The notes beneath the pieces were generated by a model. It had not been told where the DNA came from. It was given only the letters and a program-made list of their open reading frames with translations, and did not search any database. Positions 1-7,997 of a stretch of 7,997 nucleotides of DNA are shown here, in pieces. A program made the translations under genes and the position numbers. How positions within the stretch are numbered: position 1 is the first letter of the stretch; each line of letters begins with the position of its first letter. The stretch is from assembly GCA_036381215.1 (NCBI GenBank), contig DASVDF010000103.1, forward strand, positions 1 through 7,997, written 5' to 3'. This stretch comes from IDS-8 sp036381215 (lineage in GTDB: Bacteria; Pseudomonadota; Gammaproteobacteria; Steroidobacterales; Woeseiaceae).

Positions 1-56
1 TGGCTAATGCGCTGTTCGGGCAAGACATCCGGCCGCCGCCGCCGCGCCCGGCCTGA
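1..56 (+). CDS. C-terminal end of an upstream gene (possibly ybeY), partial
   Basis: One frame reads A-N-A-L-F-G-Q-D-I-R followed by a proline-rich tail (PPPPRPA) and ends in two stop codons in tandem, TGA TAA, at 54-59. Its codons mostly end in G or C, as in the neighbouring genes. In Gammaproteobacteria the gene directly before corC is usually ybeY, the 16S rRNA maturation endoribonuclease. The 17 visible residues carry no diagnostic motif, because the YbeY zinc-binding HGxLHLxGYDH region would lie outside the window. The identity is therefore inferred from gene order only. A second frame is also open here and stops at 75, but it fits less well. Confidence 0.4.
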   Translation, partial: ANALFGQDIRPPPPRPA

Positions 57-71
57 TAAAATGCACGGCCC

Positions 72-932
72 ATGAACGACAGACCGCCTCCCAGCAGTCC
101 CCCGGGATCGACCGGCGTCTTCAGGCGCGTCCTGCGCGCGGTCAAGGGCGAGCCGTGGAGCCGCGAGGAGATCCAGGACCTGCTCAAGGAGGCGGAATGC
201 GTCTTCGACCCCGAAGAGCAGGCCATGCTGAAGGGCGTCCTCGAGGTCGCGGAGACGCAGGTTCGCGAGGTGATGGTGCCGCGCTCGCAGATGGTGGTGA
301 TCGAGCGCAACCAGAGCGTGGACGAGATGCTGCGCACCATCGTGCGCTCCGGGCACTCGCGTTTTCCCGTGATCGGCGAGGAACGCGACGAGGTGCTCGG
401 CATCCTCCTGGCCAAGGATCTCCTGCGCCACTTCGGCCGCAAGGATCCGGGGCCGCTGAACATCGAGGAGTACCTCCGGCCCGCCGCGGTCATCCCCGAA
501 TCGAAGCGCCTGAACGCGCTGCTCAAGGAATTCCGCGACAGCCACAACCACATGGCGATCGTCGTGGACGAGTACGGCGGCGTCTCCGGTCTCCTCACCA
601 TCGAGGACGTGCTCGAGGAGATCGTCGGCGAAATCGACGACGAGCACGATCCGGAAGAGGCCGAGTCCATCCAGCCCGGCCCGGAGCGTGACGGGCGCCC
701 CAGCTGGCTGGTGCGCGCGCTGACCCGCATCGAGGACTTCAACGAATATTTCGAGTGCGACCTGCCGGATGACGACTACGACACGGCGGGCGGCCTCGTC
801 ATGCACGAGTTGGGCCGGCTGCCACGGCGCGGCGAGACGCTGTCCTTCGGCGGCTTCGAATTTCGCGTGACCAAGGCCGACCGCCGGCGCATCGATACGC
901 TGCAGGTGCAGCGGCAGCTCGTCTCCGACTGA
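72..932 (+). CDS. corC: CorC/YbeX-type CBS-domain protein (magnesium/cobalt homeostasis)
   Basis: A 286-residue protein, close to the E. coli CorC (YbeX) length. It has no membrane segments, so it is the soluble short form without the DUF21 membrane domain. A CBS pair spans about residues 66-187. The first repeat opens with VREVMVPRSQM (64-74). The second contains MAIVVDEYGGVSGLLTIEDV (161-180), followed by LEEIVGEIDDEHD, the family signature. A CorC_HlyC transporter-associated domain follows at about 205-283, with the typical DDYDTAGGLV at 234-243. The family is associated with Mg/Co efflux, and the E. coli protein has also been linked to ribosome metabolism; CBS pairs commonly bind adenine nucleotides. 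The ATG at 72 is the first start after the tandem stops at 54-59 in the same frame, although no clear Shine-Dalgarno sequence precedes it. The neighbour lnt is the usual partner. Confidence 0.95.
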   Translation: MNDRPPPSSPPGSTGVFRRVLRAVKGEPWSREEIQDLLKEAECVFDPEEQAMLKGVLEVAETQVREVMVPRSQMVVIERNQSVDEMLRTIVRSGHSRFPVIGEERDEVLGILLAKDLLRHFGRKDPGPLNIEEYLRPAAVIPESKRLNALLKEFRDSHNHMAIVVDEYGGVSGLLTIEDVLEEIVGEIDDEHDPEEAESIQPGPERDGRPSWLVRALTRIEDFNEYFECDLPDDDYDTAGGLVMHELGRLPRRGETLSFGGFEFRVTKADRRRIDTLQVQRQLVSD

Positions 933-1014
933 TCGCCTCTTTCACGGGACACCAGGCCGCGTTGTGGACCTCGAAGCCATATCCGTGTCACGCGACAACG
1001 CCGGGCTCGCGGCG

Positions 1015-2562
1015 ATGACGACGCGCGAGCCGCTGCGCCAGCTGCTCGACGTGCATCCGCTGGGGATCGGGCTCGCTTATCTCGCGGGCGGTGCGATGCT
1101 GACGCTCGCCTTCGCGCCGCTCGGCGGCTGGGCGCTCGCCCCCGTGCTCGTGTTCCCGGTGCTGACGCTGTGCCTGTTTGCGCCCCCGCGGCGCGCGGCG
1201 GCCTACGGCTTCTGGTTCGGCGTCGGGCTCTTCCTGTTCGGCACCTACTGGGTCTACATCTCGATCCACGATTTCGGCCACGCGCCGCTCTGGCTCGGCA
1301 TCCTCTTGACGCTCGGCCTGGTGCTGGTCATCGCGCTTTATTACGCGCTCGCGGCCTGGCTCATCGCGTGGCTCACGCGCGGCGAGCCGACGCGCCTGGT
1401 GCTGGCGGCTCCGGCCGCCTGGGTCGCCGTCGAATGGCTGCGCGGCTGGTTCCTGAGCGGCTTCCCCTGGCTTTCGCTCGGCTACAGCCAGGTCGATTCG
1501 CCACTCGCCGGCTGGTTTCCGGTCGTCGGCGTGTACGGCGTCTCGTTCCTGGTCGTGCTGACCGCCGCGGCGTTCGTGGCCGCGCTCGGGACCGAAGGCC
1601 GCACGCGCCGGTCGGCGCTCGCGGTGGCCGTGCTGCCCTGGGTCGCCGGCCTGCTGCTCGCGCTGCCGCAGTGGGTGCGGCCCGCGGGCGAGCCGATCAC
1701 GGCGACCATCGTGCAGGGCGGCATCGCGCAGGACCTCAAGTGGCGTCCGGAGCAGTTCCAGGCGACGCTCGAGCTGTATGCCAAATCGTTGCGCGAGCAT
1801 CCGGACACCGACCTGTTCGTCTGGCCGGAAGTGGCGATCCCGGCCACCGTCCTGCAGGTGGACTGGTACCTCGACCTGCTGGAAAGCGAGCTCGCGCGGA
1901 GCGGCCGCTCACTCGCGCTCGGCATACAGGAGGAGCAGGAGGGCCGCTACTACAACAGCGTCCTGCTGCTCGACGGGCAGACGCGGCAGTCCTACCGCAA
2001 GCGGCATCTCGTGCCGTACGGCGAGTACTTCCCCGTGCCCGGCTTCGTGCGGCAGTGGCTGCGCATGCAAAGCCTGCCGTCCTACGACATGGCGGCGGGG
2101 GCCGCGGAGCAGCCCCTGCTCGAATTGCGCAACGGCCTGCATCTGTCCACCGCCATCTGCTACGAGGACGCCTACGGCGCCGAGCAGCTGTACGCGCTGC
2201 CCGAGGCCGGGCTCCTGATCAACGTCAGCAACGACGCCTGGTTCGGCGATTCGATCGCCCCGCACCAGCACCTCGAGATCGCGCGCGCCCGCTCGCTCGA
2301 GGCCGGCCGTTACACCGTGCGCGCGACCAACAACGGCATCAGCGCGTTCATCGGGCCGCGCGGCCGGCTCCTGCAGACGGTGCCGCAGTTCCAGTATGCG
2401 ACGCTCACCATGGACGTCGTGCCGATGACGGGCGCGACGCCTTACTCGCGCGCGGGCAACTGGCCGGTGGTGACGGCCTCGCTCGCGCTGCTGGCCTGGT
2501 GCGCCTGGCGGAACCGGAGCGCAAGCGCCGGCCGGCCCGGGCGGCTGCGACGGCGGCGGTAA
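1015..2562 (+). CDS. lnt: Apolipoprotein N-acyltransferase
   Basis: This inner-membrane enzyme transfers an acyl chain from a phospholipid to the N-terminal cysteine of diacylated lipoproteins, the last step of lipoprotein maturation. From the ATG at 1015 it has 515 residues, almost the same as E. coli Lnt (512). Hydrophobic segments lie near residues 18-35, 39-56, 64-83, 90-120, 128-147, 174-192 and 201-220. A periplasmic nitrilase-fold domain follows (about 229-468), then a last segment at 482-498. The catalytic triad is visible: E272 in FVWPEVAIP, K329 in YRKRHLVPYGEYFP and C382 in STAICYEDAYG. Other family motifs are SNDAWFGDS and ATNNGISAFIGP. A GTG at 964 would add 17 residues (532 in all). 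I prefer 1015 because it matches the family N-terminus, but neither start has a strong ribosome binding site. LptE, two genes downstream, is an expected substrate. Confidence 0.96.
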   Translation: MTTREPLRQLLDVHPLGIGLAYLAGGAMLTLAFAPLGGWALAPVLVFPVLTLCLFAPPRRAAAYGFWFGVGLFLFGTYWVYISIHDFGHAPLWLGILLTLGLVLVIALYYALAAWLIAWLTRGEPTRLVLAAPAAWVAVEWLRGWFLSGFPWLSLGYSQVDSPLAGWFPVVGVYGVSFLVVLTAAAFVAALGTEGRTRRSALAVAVLPWVAGLLLALPQWVRPAGEPITATIVQGGIAQDLKWRPEQFQATLELYAKSLREHPDTDLFVWPEVAIPATVLQVDWYLDLLESELARSGRSLALGIQEEQEGRYYNSVLLLDGQTRQSYRKRHLVPYGEYFPVPGFVRQWLRMQSLPSYDMAAGAAEQPLLELRNGLHLSTAICYEDAYGAEQLYALPEAGLLINVSNDAWFGDSIAPHQHLEIARARSLEAGRYTVRATNNGISAFIGPRGRLLQTVPQFQYATLTMDVVPMTGATPYSRAGNWPVVTASLALLAWCAWRNRSASAGRPGRLRRRR

Positions 2563-2610
2563 ACGGATATCCTTCGACCCTTTACCACGGCACCACGGCG
2601 CAAGACCCCG

Positions 2611-5056
<2,446 letters not shown>

Positions 5057-5064
<8 letters not shown>

Positions 5065-5590
5065 GCGCCGTGGCATCCCTGCCTCGCCGGGCAGGAGCTT
5101 CCTCGCGGCGCTGGTGCTGCTGCCGGCGCTGGCCGGCTGCGGCTTTCACCTGCGCAGCGCGCCGGACATACCGTCACAGATGGCGCGCACCTACATCGAC
5201 ACGCAGGATCGCTTCAGCCTGTTCTACCGCAAGCTCGCCGACGGGCTGGAACAGGCGGGCGTCGAGCTGGTCGATACGCCGGAGGCCGCGACGGCCGAGC
5301 TGGTGATCCACACCGACGACACGGGGCAGCGGGTGCTGTCGGTCTCCGCTCGCAACGTGCCGACCGAATACGAGGTGTACTACACCGTCTACTACAGTCT
5401 CGTGAGCGGCAAGAGCGTGCTGATGGAGCCGCGGCTCGAGACGCTCACGCGCGACTACACCTACGACCAGACGCGCGTGCTCGGCAAGGAACGTGAAGAG
5501 GAGCTTTTGCGCGAAGCGATCGCAGACGACCTGGTGCGCGTCGTGCTGCGGCAGCTCTCGTCGCTCGCGCCGGCCGGTACGGAAGCCTGA
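5057..5590 (+). CDS. lptE: LPS-assembly lipoprotein LptE (RlpB)
   Basis: LptE plugs the LptD barrel and helps insert lipopolysaccharide in the outer leaflet. This 177-residue protein has a lipoprotein signal: a basic start (MSERRG), a hydrophobic stretch FLAALVLLPA (15-24) and the lipobox LAGC with C28. The mature protein begins CGFHLR, with Gly at +2, compatible with outer-membrane sorting. The rest follows the LptE pattern: NVPTEYEVYYTVYYSLVSG (100-118), LTRDYTYDQTRVLGKEREEE (130-149), and a closing helix DDLVRVVLRQLSSLAPAG. The start must be the TTG at 5057, because a stop in the same frame lies at 5048-5050 and the next start-like codon (5114) would cut the signal peptide. It overlaps the end of leuS by 8 bases, which suggests translational coupling. 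The order leuS-lptE is usual in Gammaproteobacteria. Confidence 0.93.
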
Positions 5591-5635
5591 GGACGCGCCG
5601 CCGGTCCGGCCGGCACGGGATCGAAGAACAGCAGC

Positions 5636-5642
5636 GGGGTGA
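5636..5642 (+). promoter_or_regulatory. Ribosome binding site of the membrane-protein gene
   Basis: GGGGTGA lies 4 bases before the GTG at 5647. It is a reasonable Shine-Dalgarno match and supports this non-ATG start. Confidence 0.6.
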
Positions 5643-5646
5643 ACGC

Positions 5647-6342
5647 GTGGTCCTGATCCGGTACCTCCTGTACTTCCTCGGAGTCGCCGTGGTCACCGGC
5701 GCGCTCGTGGAGATGGAGATTCTGTGGCCGGGCAGCCTGAAGCTGCTGGTCGTGCCGCCGGGCGCCACGCTCGGCACGAGCGAGTACTCGCCGATCGAGA
5801 TGATGCAGCCGGTGATCCTCGGGGTCTGCGGCATGCTGTATGCCTGGGTGGCTCGTCACTGCCCGTCGCAGCGCCCGGTCGCTTTCATGTTCGGTGCGCT
5901 GGCGCTGGCTTTCCTGATCCGCGAGCTCGACTATTTCCTCGATCGCTGGGTCGCCGACAACTTCTGGCAGGCGACCCTCGCCGTCGCTGCCGCGCTGATC
6001 ATCACCTATACCTATCGCCACTGGCGGCGTTTCCGCATCGCGTGGCTGCGCGTGTGGCCCTCGCCCGGAATTGCGCTGCTGTTCGCGGGCGCCTGCATCC
6101 ACTTCGCGTTCGTGCGCTTCGTCGGGCACGAAGCCCTGTGGGTTGCGATCCTCGGCGACGGCTACCAGCGCGTCATCAAGCTCGCGCTGGAGGAGTTCAT
6201 CGAGCTGATGGGCTACTACCTCTGGCTCATCGGCACGATCGAATACGCCTACCAGGCGCGCGCGATCGCGCTGCGCGAGCCGCAGCCCGCCGTCGCGCGC
6301 CGCCGCACGGCCCGCAAGCCCAAACCCGAAGGCCGCTTCTGA
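5647..6342 (+). CDS. Uncharacterised polytopic membrane protein
   Basis: I do not recognise this 231-residue protein. About six hydrophobic segments can be seen: near residues 5-22, 54-70, 77-97, 108-122, 139-157 and 187-203. Two of them carry clustered acidic residues: FLIRELDYFLDRW (89-101; E93, D95, D99) and LALEEFIELMGYYLWLIGTIEY (179-200; E182, E183, E186, E199). A basic loop YRHWRRFR (123-130) sits between segments, and the tail after 207 is Arg/Lys/Pro rich and probably cytosolic. The start is GTG at 5647, preceded by GGGGTGA at 5636-5642. No other ATG, GTG or TTG lies between the lptE stop and this codon in this frame. It follows lptE by 56 bases on the same strand, in the place where holA is commonly found. 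Codon use resembles the neighbours, so recent acquisition is not indicated. Function unknown; a transporter or an enzyme acting within the membrane are both possible. Confidence 0.85.
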   Translation: MVLIRYLLYFLGVAVVTGALVEMEILWPGSLKLLVVPPGATLGTSEYSPIEMMQPVILGVCGMLYAWVARHCPSQRPVAFMFGALALAFLIRELDYFLDRWVADNFWQATLAVAAALIITYTYRHWRRFRIAWLRVWPSPGIALLFAGACIHFAFVRFVGHEALWVAILGDGYQRVIKLALEEFIELMGYYLWLIGTIEYAYQARAIALREPQPAVARRRTARKPKPEGRF

Positions 6343-6381
6343 CGCCCCGCCGTCGCCGGTGCTGCCGAATTTGCCCCGGAG
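6343..6381. other. Convergent junction without a clear terminator
   Basis: This 39-base gap separates the ends of the membrane-protein gene (plus strand) and hisI (minus strand). Two transcripts converge here, so a bidirectional terminator would be expected. I see only CCGG-type short self-complementarity, and no strong stem followed by a T tract on either strand. Termination may be Rho-dependent or may lie inside the opposing gene. Confidence 0.5.
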
Positions 6382-6849
6382 TCAGAGAACGGTGGGGTTG
6401 GGGGCATCGCCGTAGACGTCGTGCGGATCGAAGACCTTGTCGGTCTCCGTGAACTCGAGCGCGAGCTCATCCCGCGAGCCGAGCGGAATGCGGCGATAGA
6501 AGCACGAGCGGTACCCGACATGGCAGCTCGCACCGCCGGCGACCGTCACTTTCAACCACACGCAATCCTGGTCGTCGTCGACGAGCAGCTCGCGGACGGC
6601 CTGCACGAGCCCGCTGGTAGCGCCTTTACGCCACAGCGCGCGCCGGCTGCGGCTGTAGTAGTGCGCCTCGCCCGTCTCGATCGTGAGCTTCAGGGCTTCT
6701 GCGTTCATCCAGCCCTGCATCAGCAGCTCGCCGGTGGCCGCGTCCGTGGTGACGGCGGGAATGAGGCCGCGCTCGTCGAATTTCGGTGCGAGCTCGGTGC
6801 CCTCTTCGACCTGCTCGACGGAGCGGCGGGGCTGGAACTGAACGGGCAT
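6382..6849 (-). CDS. hisI: Phosphoribosyl-AMP cyclohydrolase (histidine synthesis)
   Basis: HisI opens the purine ring of phosphoribosyl-AMP to give ProFAR, the third step of histidine synthesis, in the cytoplasm. This is a 155-residue stand-alone enzyme without the HisE pyrophosphohydrolase domain fused to it in enterics. Family motifs are ELLMQGWMNAEALKLTIETG (41-60), HYYSRSRRALWRKGATSG (63-80) and CHVGYRSCFYR (109-119), with the C109 and C116 metal ligands. The Asp cluster reads DDDQDC (91-96), where E. coli-type enzymes have DCDQD, so the usual cysteine is an Asp and a Cys occurs four residues later. It has a distinctive tail, FDPHDVYGDAPNPTVL. The ATG at 6849 is chosen because a strong AAAGGAG precedes it and because the family starts here; the frame stays open further upstream, into cysS, but that part is not HisI-like. 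No other his gene is in the window. Confidence 0.95.
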   Translation of the reverse strand: MPVQFQPRRSVEQVEEGTELAPKFDERGLIPAVTTDAATGELLMQGWMNAEALKLTIETGEAHYYSRSRRALWRKGATSGLVQAVRELLVDDDQDCVWLKVTVAGGASCHVGYRSCFYRRIPLGSRDELALEFTETDKVFDPHDVYGDAPNPTVL

Positions 6850-6854
6850 CAGGG

Positions 6855-6861
6855 CTCCTTT
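6855..6861 (-). promoter_or_regulatory. Ribosome binding site of hisI
   Basis: Read on the minus strand, AAAGGAG lies 5 bases before the ATG at 6849. This is the strongest Shine-Dalgarno sequence I saw in the window, and it decides the hisI start against longer upstream alternatives. Confidence 0.85.
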
Positions 6862-6880
6862 CGGGTGCGCAGGAACGCGC

Positions 6881-6886
6881 ATTATA
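6881..6886 (-). promoter_or_regulatory. -10 element of a probable hisI promoter
   Basis: The minus strand reads TATAAT, a perfect sigma-70 -10 hexamer in an otherwise GC-rich stretch. It would place the transcript start near 6874 and give a leader of about 25 bases with the AAAGGAG site. At 16-18 bases spacing I see no good -35 hexamer (GGCGGG at 17), so the promoter may be weak or may need an activator. An inverted repeat, TGCGC-6-GCGCA (6866-6881), touches the element on its downstream side. Confidence 0.6.
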
Positions 6887-6909
6887 GCGATTTGCCGCGT
6901 GTTCCCGCC

Positions 6910-6936
6910 TTGGCCAGGAGGCGTTGTTGCTATCAT
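6910..6936 (+). promoter_or_regulatory. Candidate cysS promoter with extended -10
   Basis: TATCAT at 6931-6936 is preceded by TGC, making a TGn extended -10 element. A partial -35 match, TTGGCC (6910-6915), sits at a short 15-base spacing. An extended -10 can compensate for a poor -35. The predicted start of transcription is near 6943, about 20 bases before the cysS ATG. Assigned by eye only. Confidence 0.45.
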
Positions 6937-6937
6937 T

Positions 6938-6958
6938 GCGCGAGCTTTCCGCGCGAGC
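6938..6958 (+). repeat. Short direct repeat in the cysS leader
   Basis: GCGCGAGC occurs at 6938-6945 and again at 6951-6958, with TTTCC between them (period 13). It covers the predicted transcription start and the leader just before the cysS ATG at 6965. It could be a protein-binding site or a chance product of GC-rich sequence; the same octamer type is frequent in such DNA. Confidence 0.45.
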
Positions 6959-6964
6959 GTTCCC

Positions 6965-7997
6965 ATGACCCTGTGGCTGCACGATACCCTGAGCAACGAG
7001 AAGAGGCCTTTCGAGCCCCTGGTGCCGGGCCGTGTCACGATGTACGTCTGCGGCCCCACGGTCTACAACTACGCGCATATCGGCAACGCGCGCCCGCCGG
7101 TCGTTTTCGACGTGCTGGCCCGCCTGCTCCGCCGCGATTACGAGCTCACGTACGCGCGCAACATCACGGACGTCGACGACAAGATCAATGCCGCGGCGCT
7201 GGAGGCCGGCAAGCCGATCGAAGAGATCACCGCCCGCTACATCGAGGTGTATAACGCCGACATGGCCACTCTCGGCGTACTGCCGCCGGACGTAGAGCCG
7301 CGGGCCACGCAGCATATCGGCGAGATGATCGCGATGATCGAGGAGCTCGTGGCCAGGGGCTGCGCCTACGAGGCGGAAGGCCACGTGCTGTTCGATGTCG
7401 CGGGCGATCCGGGCTACGGGCGCCTTTCCAAGCGCGACCTGCGTGAGATGATCGCGGGGGCGCGCGTCGAGGTCGCGCCGTACAAGAAATCGCCGCACGA
7501 TTTCGTGCTGTGGAAGCCGTCCACCCCGGACCTGCCTGGGTGGGAATCGCCGTGGGGCCGCGGGCGGCCGGGCTGGCACATCGAGTGCTCGGCCATGTCG
7601 AAGAAGCACCTCGGGACGACCATCGACATCCACGGCGGCGGCCAGGATCTCGTCTTCCCGCACCACGAGAACGAGCTGGCCCAGAGCACCTGCGCGCACG
7701 GCGGCGCGCCGTTCGCGCGCTACTGGGTGCACAACGGCTATCTCAGCATCGACAGCACCAAGATGTCGAAGTCACTCGGCAACGTCGTCCTCGTGCACGA
7801 TCTCGTGCGCACCGTGCCCGGCGAGGCCGTGCGCCTCGCGCTGCTCAGCGCGCATTACCGGCAGCCGCTCGACTGGTCCGGCGACACGACGGACGCGGCA
7901 CGCCGTCAGCTCGATCGGCTGTACGGCGCGCTGCGCGGCGTCGATCTTTCCGCGGCCCGCGAGGCGGAGCCGCCGGCCGCGTTCATCGAGGCACTGG
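6965..7997 (+). CDS. cysS: Cysteinyl-tRNA synthetase, 3' end outside the window
   Basis: This class I enzyme charges tRNA-Cys in the cytoplasm. I translated 344 residues without interruption from the ATG at 6965; the family is usually about 460 long, so the C-terminal anticodon-binding part is cut off by the window edge. Visible motifs are MYVCGPTVYNYAHIGNARP, with the HIGH box as HIGN (38-41), NITDVDDKI (67-74), GWHIECSAM (203-211), GGGQDLVFPHHENELAQS (224-241) and KMSKSLGN (266-273). The zinc ligands expected from E. coli CysRS are all present: C29, C208, H233 and E237, with zinc selecting cysteine. No strong Shine-Dalgarno precedes the start. It is transcribed divergently from hisI. Confidence 0.97.
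   Translation, partial: MTLWLHDTLSNEKRPFEPLVPGRVTMYVCGPTVYNYAHIGNARPPVVFDVLARLLRRDYELTYARNITDVDDKINAAALEAGKPIEEITARYIEVYNADMATLGVLPPDVEPRATQHIGEMIAMIEELVARGCAYEAEGHVLFDVAGDPGYGRLSKRDLREMIAGARVEVAPYKKSPHDFVLWKPSTPDLPGWESPWGRGRPGWHIECSAMSKKHLGTTIDIHGGGQDLVFPHHENELAQSTCAHGGAPFARYWVHNGYLSIDSTKMSKSLGNVVLVHDLVRTVPGEAVRLALLSAHYRQPLDWSGDTTDAARRQLDRLYGALRGVDLSAAREAEPPAAFIEAL

Noticed and set aside
2565..2572. Palindrome GGATATCC between lnt and leuS as an operator
   Set aside because: Eight bases, single copy, with no -10/-35 pair around it that I could support. The 48-base gap otherwise shows nothing clear.
5600..5614. Small hairpin GCCGG-5-CCGGC after lptE, as a terminator
   Set aside because: The stem is only 5 bp and no T tract follows. 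The next gene is close and on the same strand, so it is probably chance in GC-rich sequence.
6850..7059. N-terminal extension of the hisI frame by 70 codons
   Set aside because: It runs across the promoter region and into cysS. The strong AAAGGAG and the family start both point to the ATG at 6849.
6626..7732. Minus-strand open frame of 368 codons over cysS and the hisI start
   Set aside because: It is antisense to clear CysRS motifs and in another frame over hisI; no domain resemblance.

Overview
The window is GC-rich and densely coding. It reads as a chromosomal housekeeping segment of a Gram-negative bacterium. The order corC - lnt - leuS - lptE is the arrangement typical of Gammaproteobacteria, and both lptE (LPS transport) and lnt (lipoprotein acylation) imply an outer membrane. 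A deep-branching gammaproteobacterium, rather than an enteric or pseudomonad, is my inference. It rests on the LeuRS form, which lacks the insertion seen in E. coli, on the missing holA, and on the free-standing hisI.

Layout: positions 1-56 hold the last codons of an upstream gene, possibly ybeY by gene order. A plus-strand series of closely spaced genes follows: corC (72-932), lnt (about 1015-2562), leuS (2611-5064), lptE (5057-5590, overlapping leuS and starting with TTG) and a gene for an unrecognised polytopic membrane protein (5647-6342). Facing it is hisI on the minus strand (6382-6849). A short divergent promoter region (6850-6964) separates hisI from cysS, which runs off the right end.

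The first part of the cluster is a cell-envelope and translation group. Lnt adds the third acyl chain to lipoproteins, and LptE, encoded two genes further on, is one of its expected substrates. LptE then acts with LptD to insert LPS in the outer membrane. LeuRS and CysRS charge tRNAs, and HisI catalyses a middle step of histidine synthesis. CorC is a CBS-domain protein linked to magnesium/cobalt homeostasis.

I found no phage, transposon, CRISPR, toxin-antitoxin or defence genes, and nothing that amounts to a new multi-gene system. The points most worth following up are the unknown membrane protein in the slot where holA is usually found, the altered metal-site motif of HisI, the LeuRS without the leucine-specific insertion and with a KMSKA signature, and the compact hisI/cysS promoter region with a short direct repeat.
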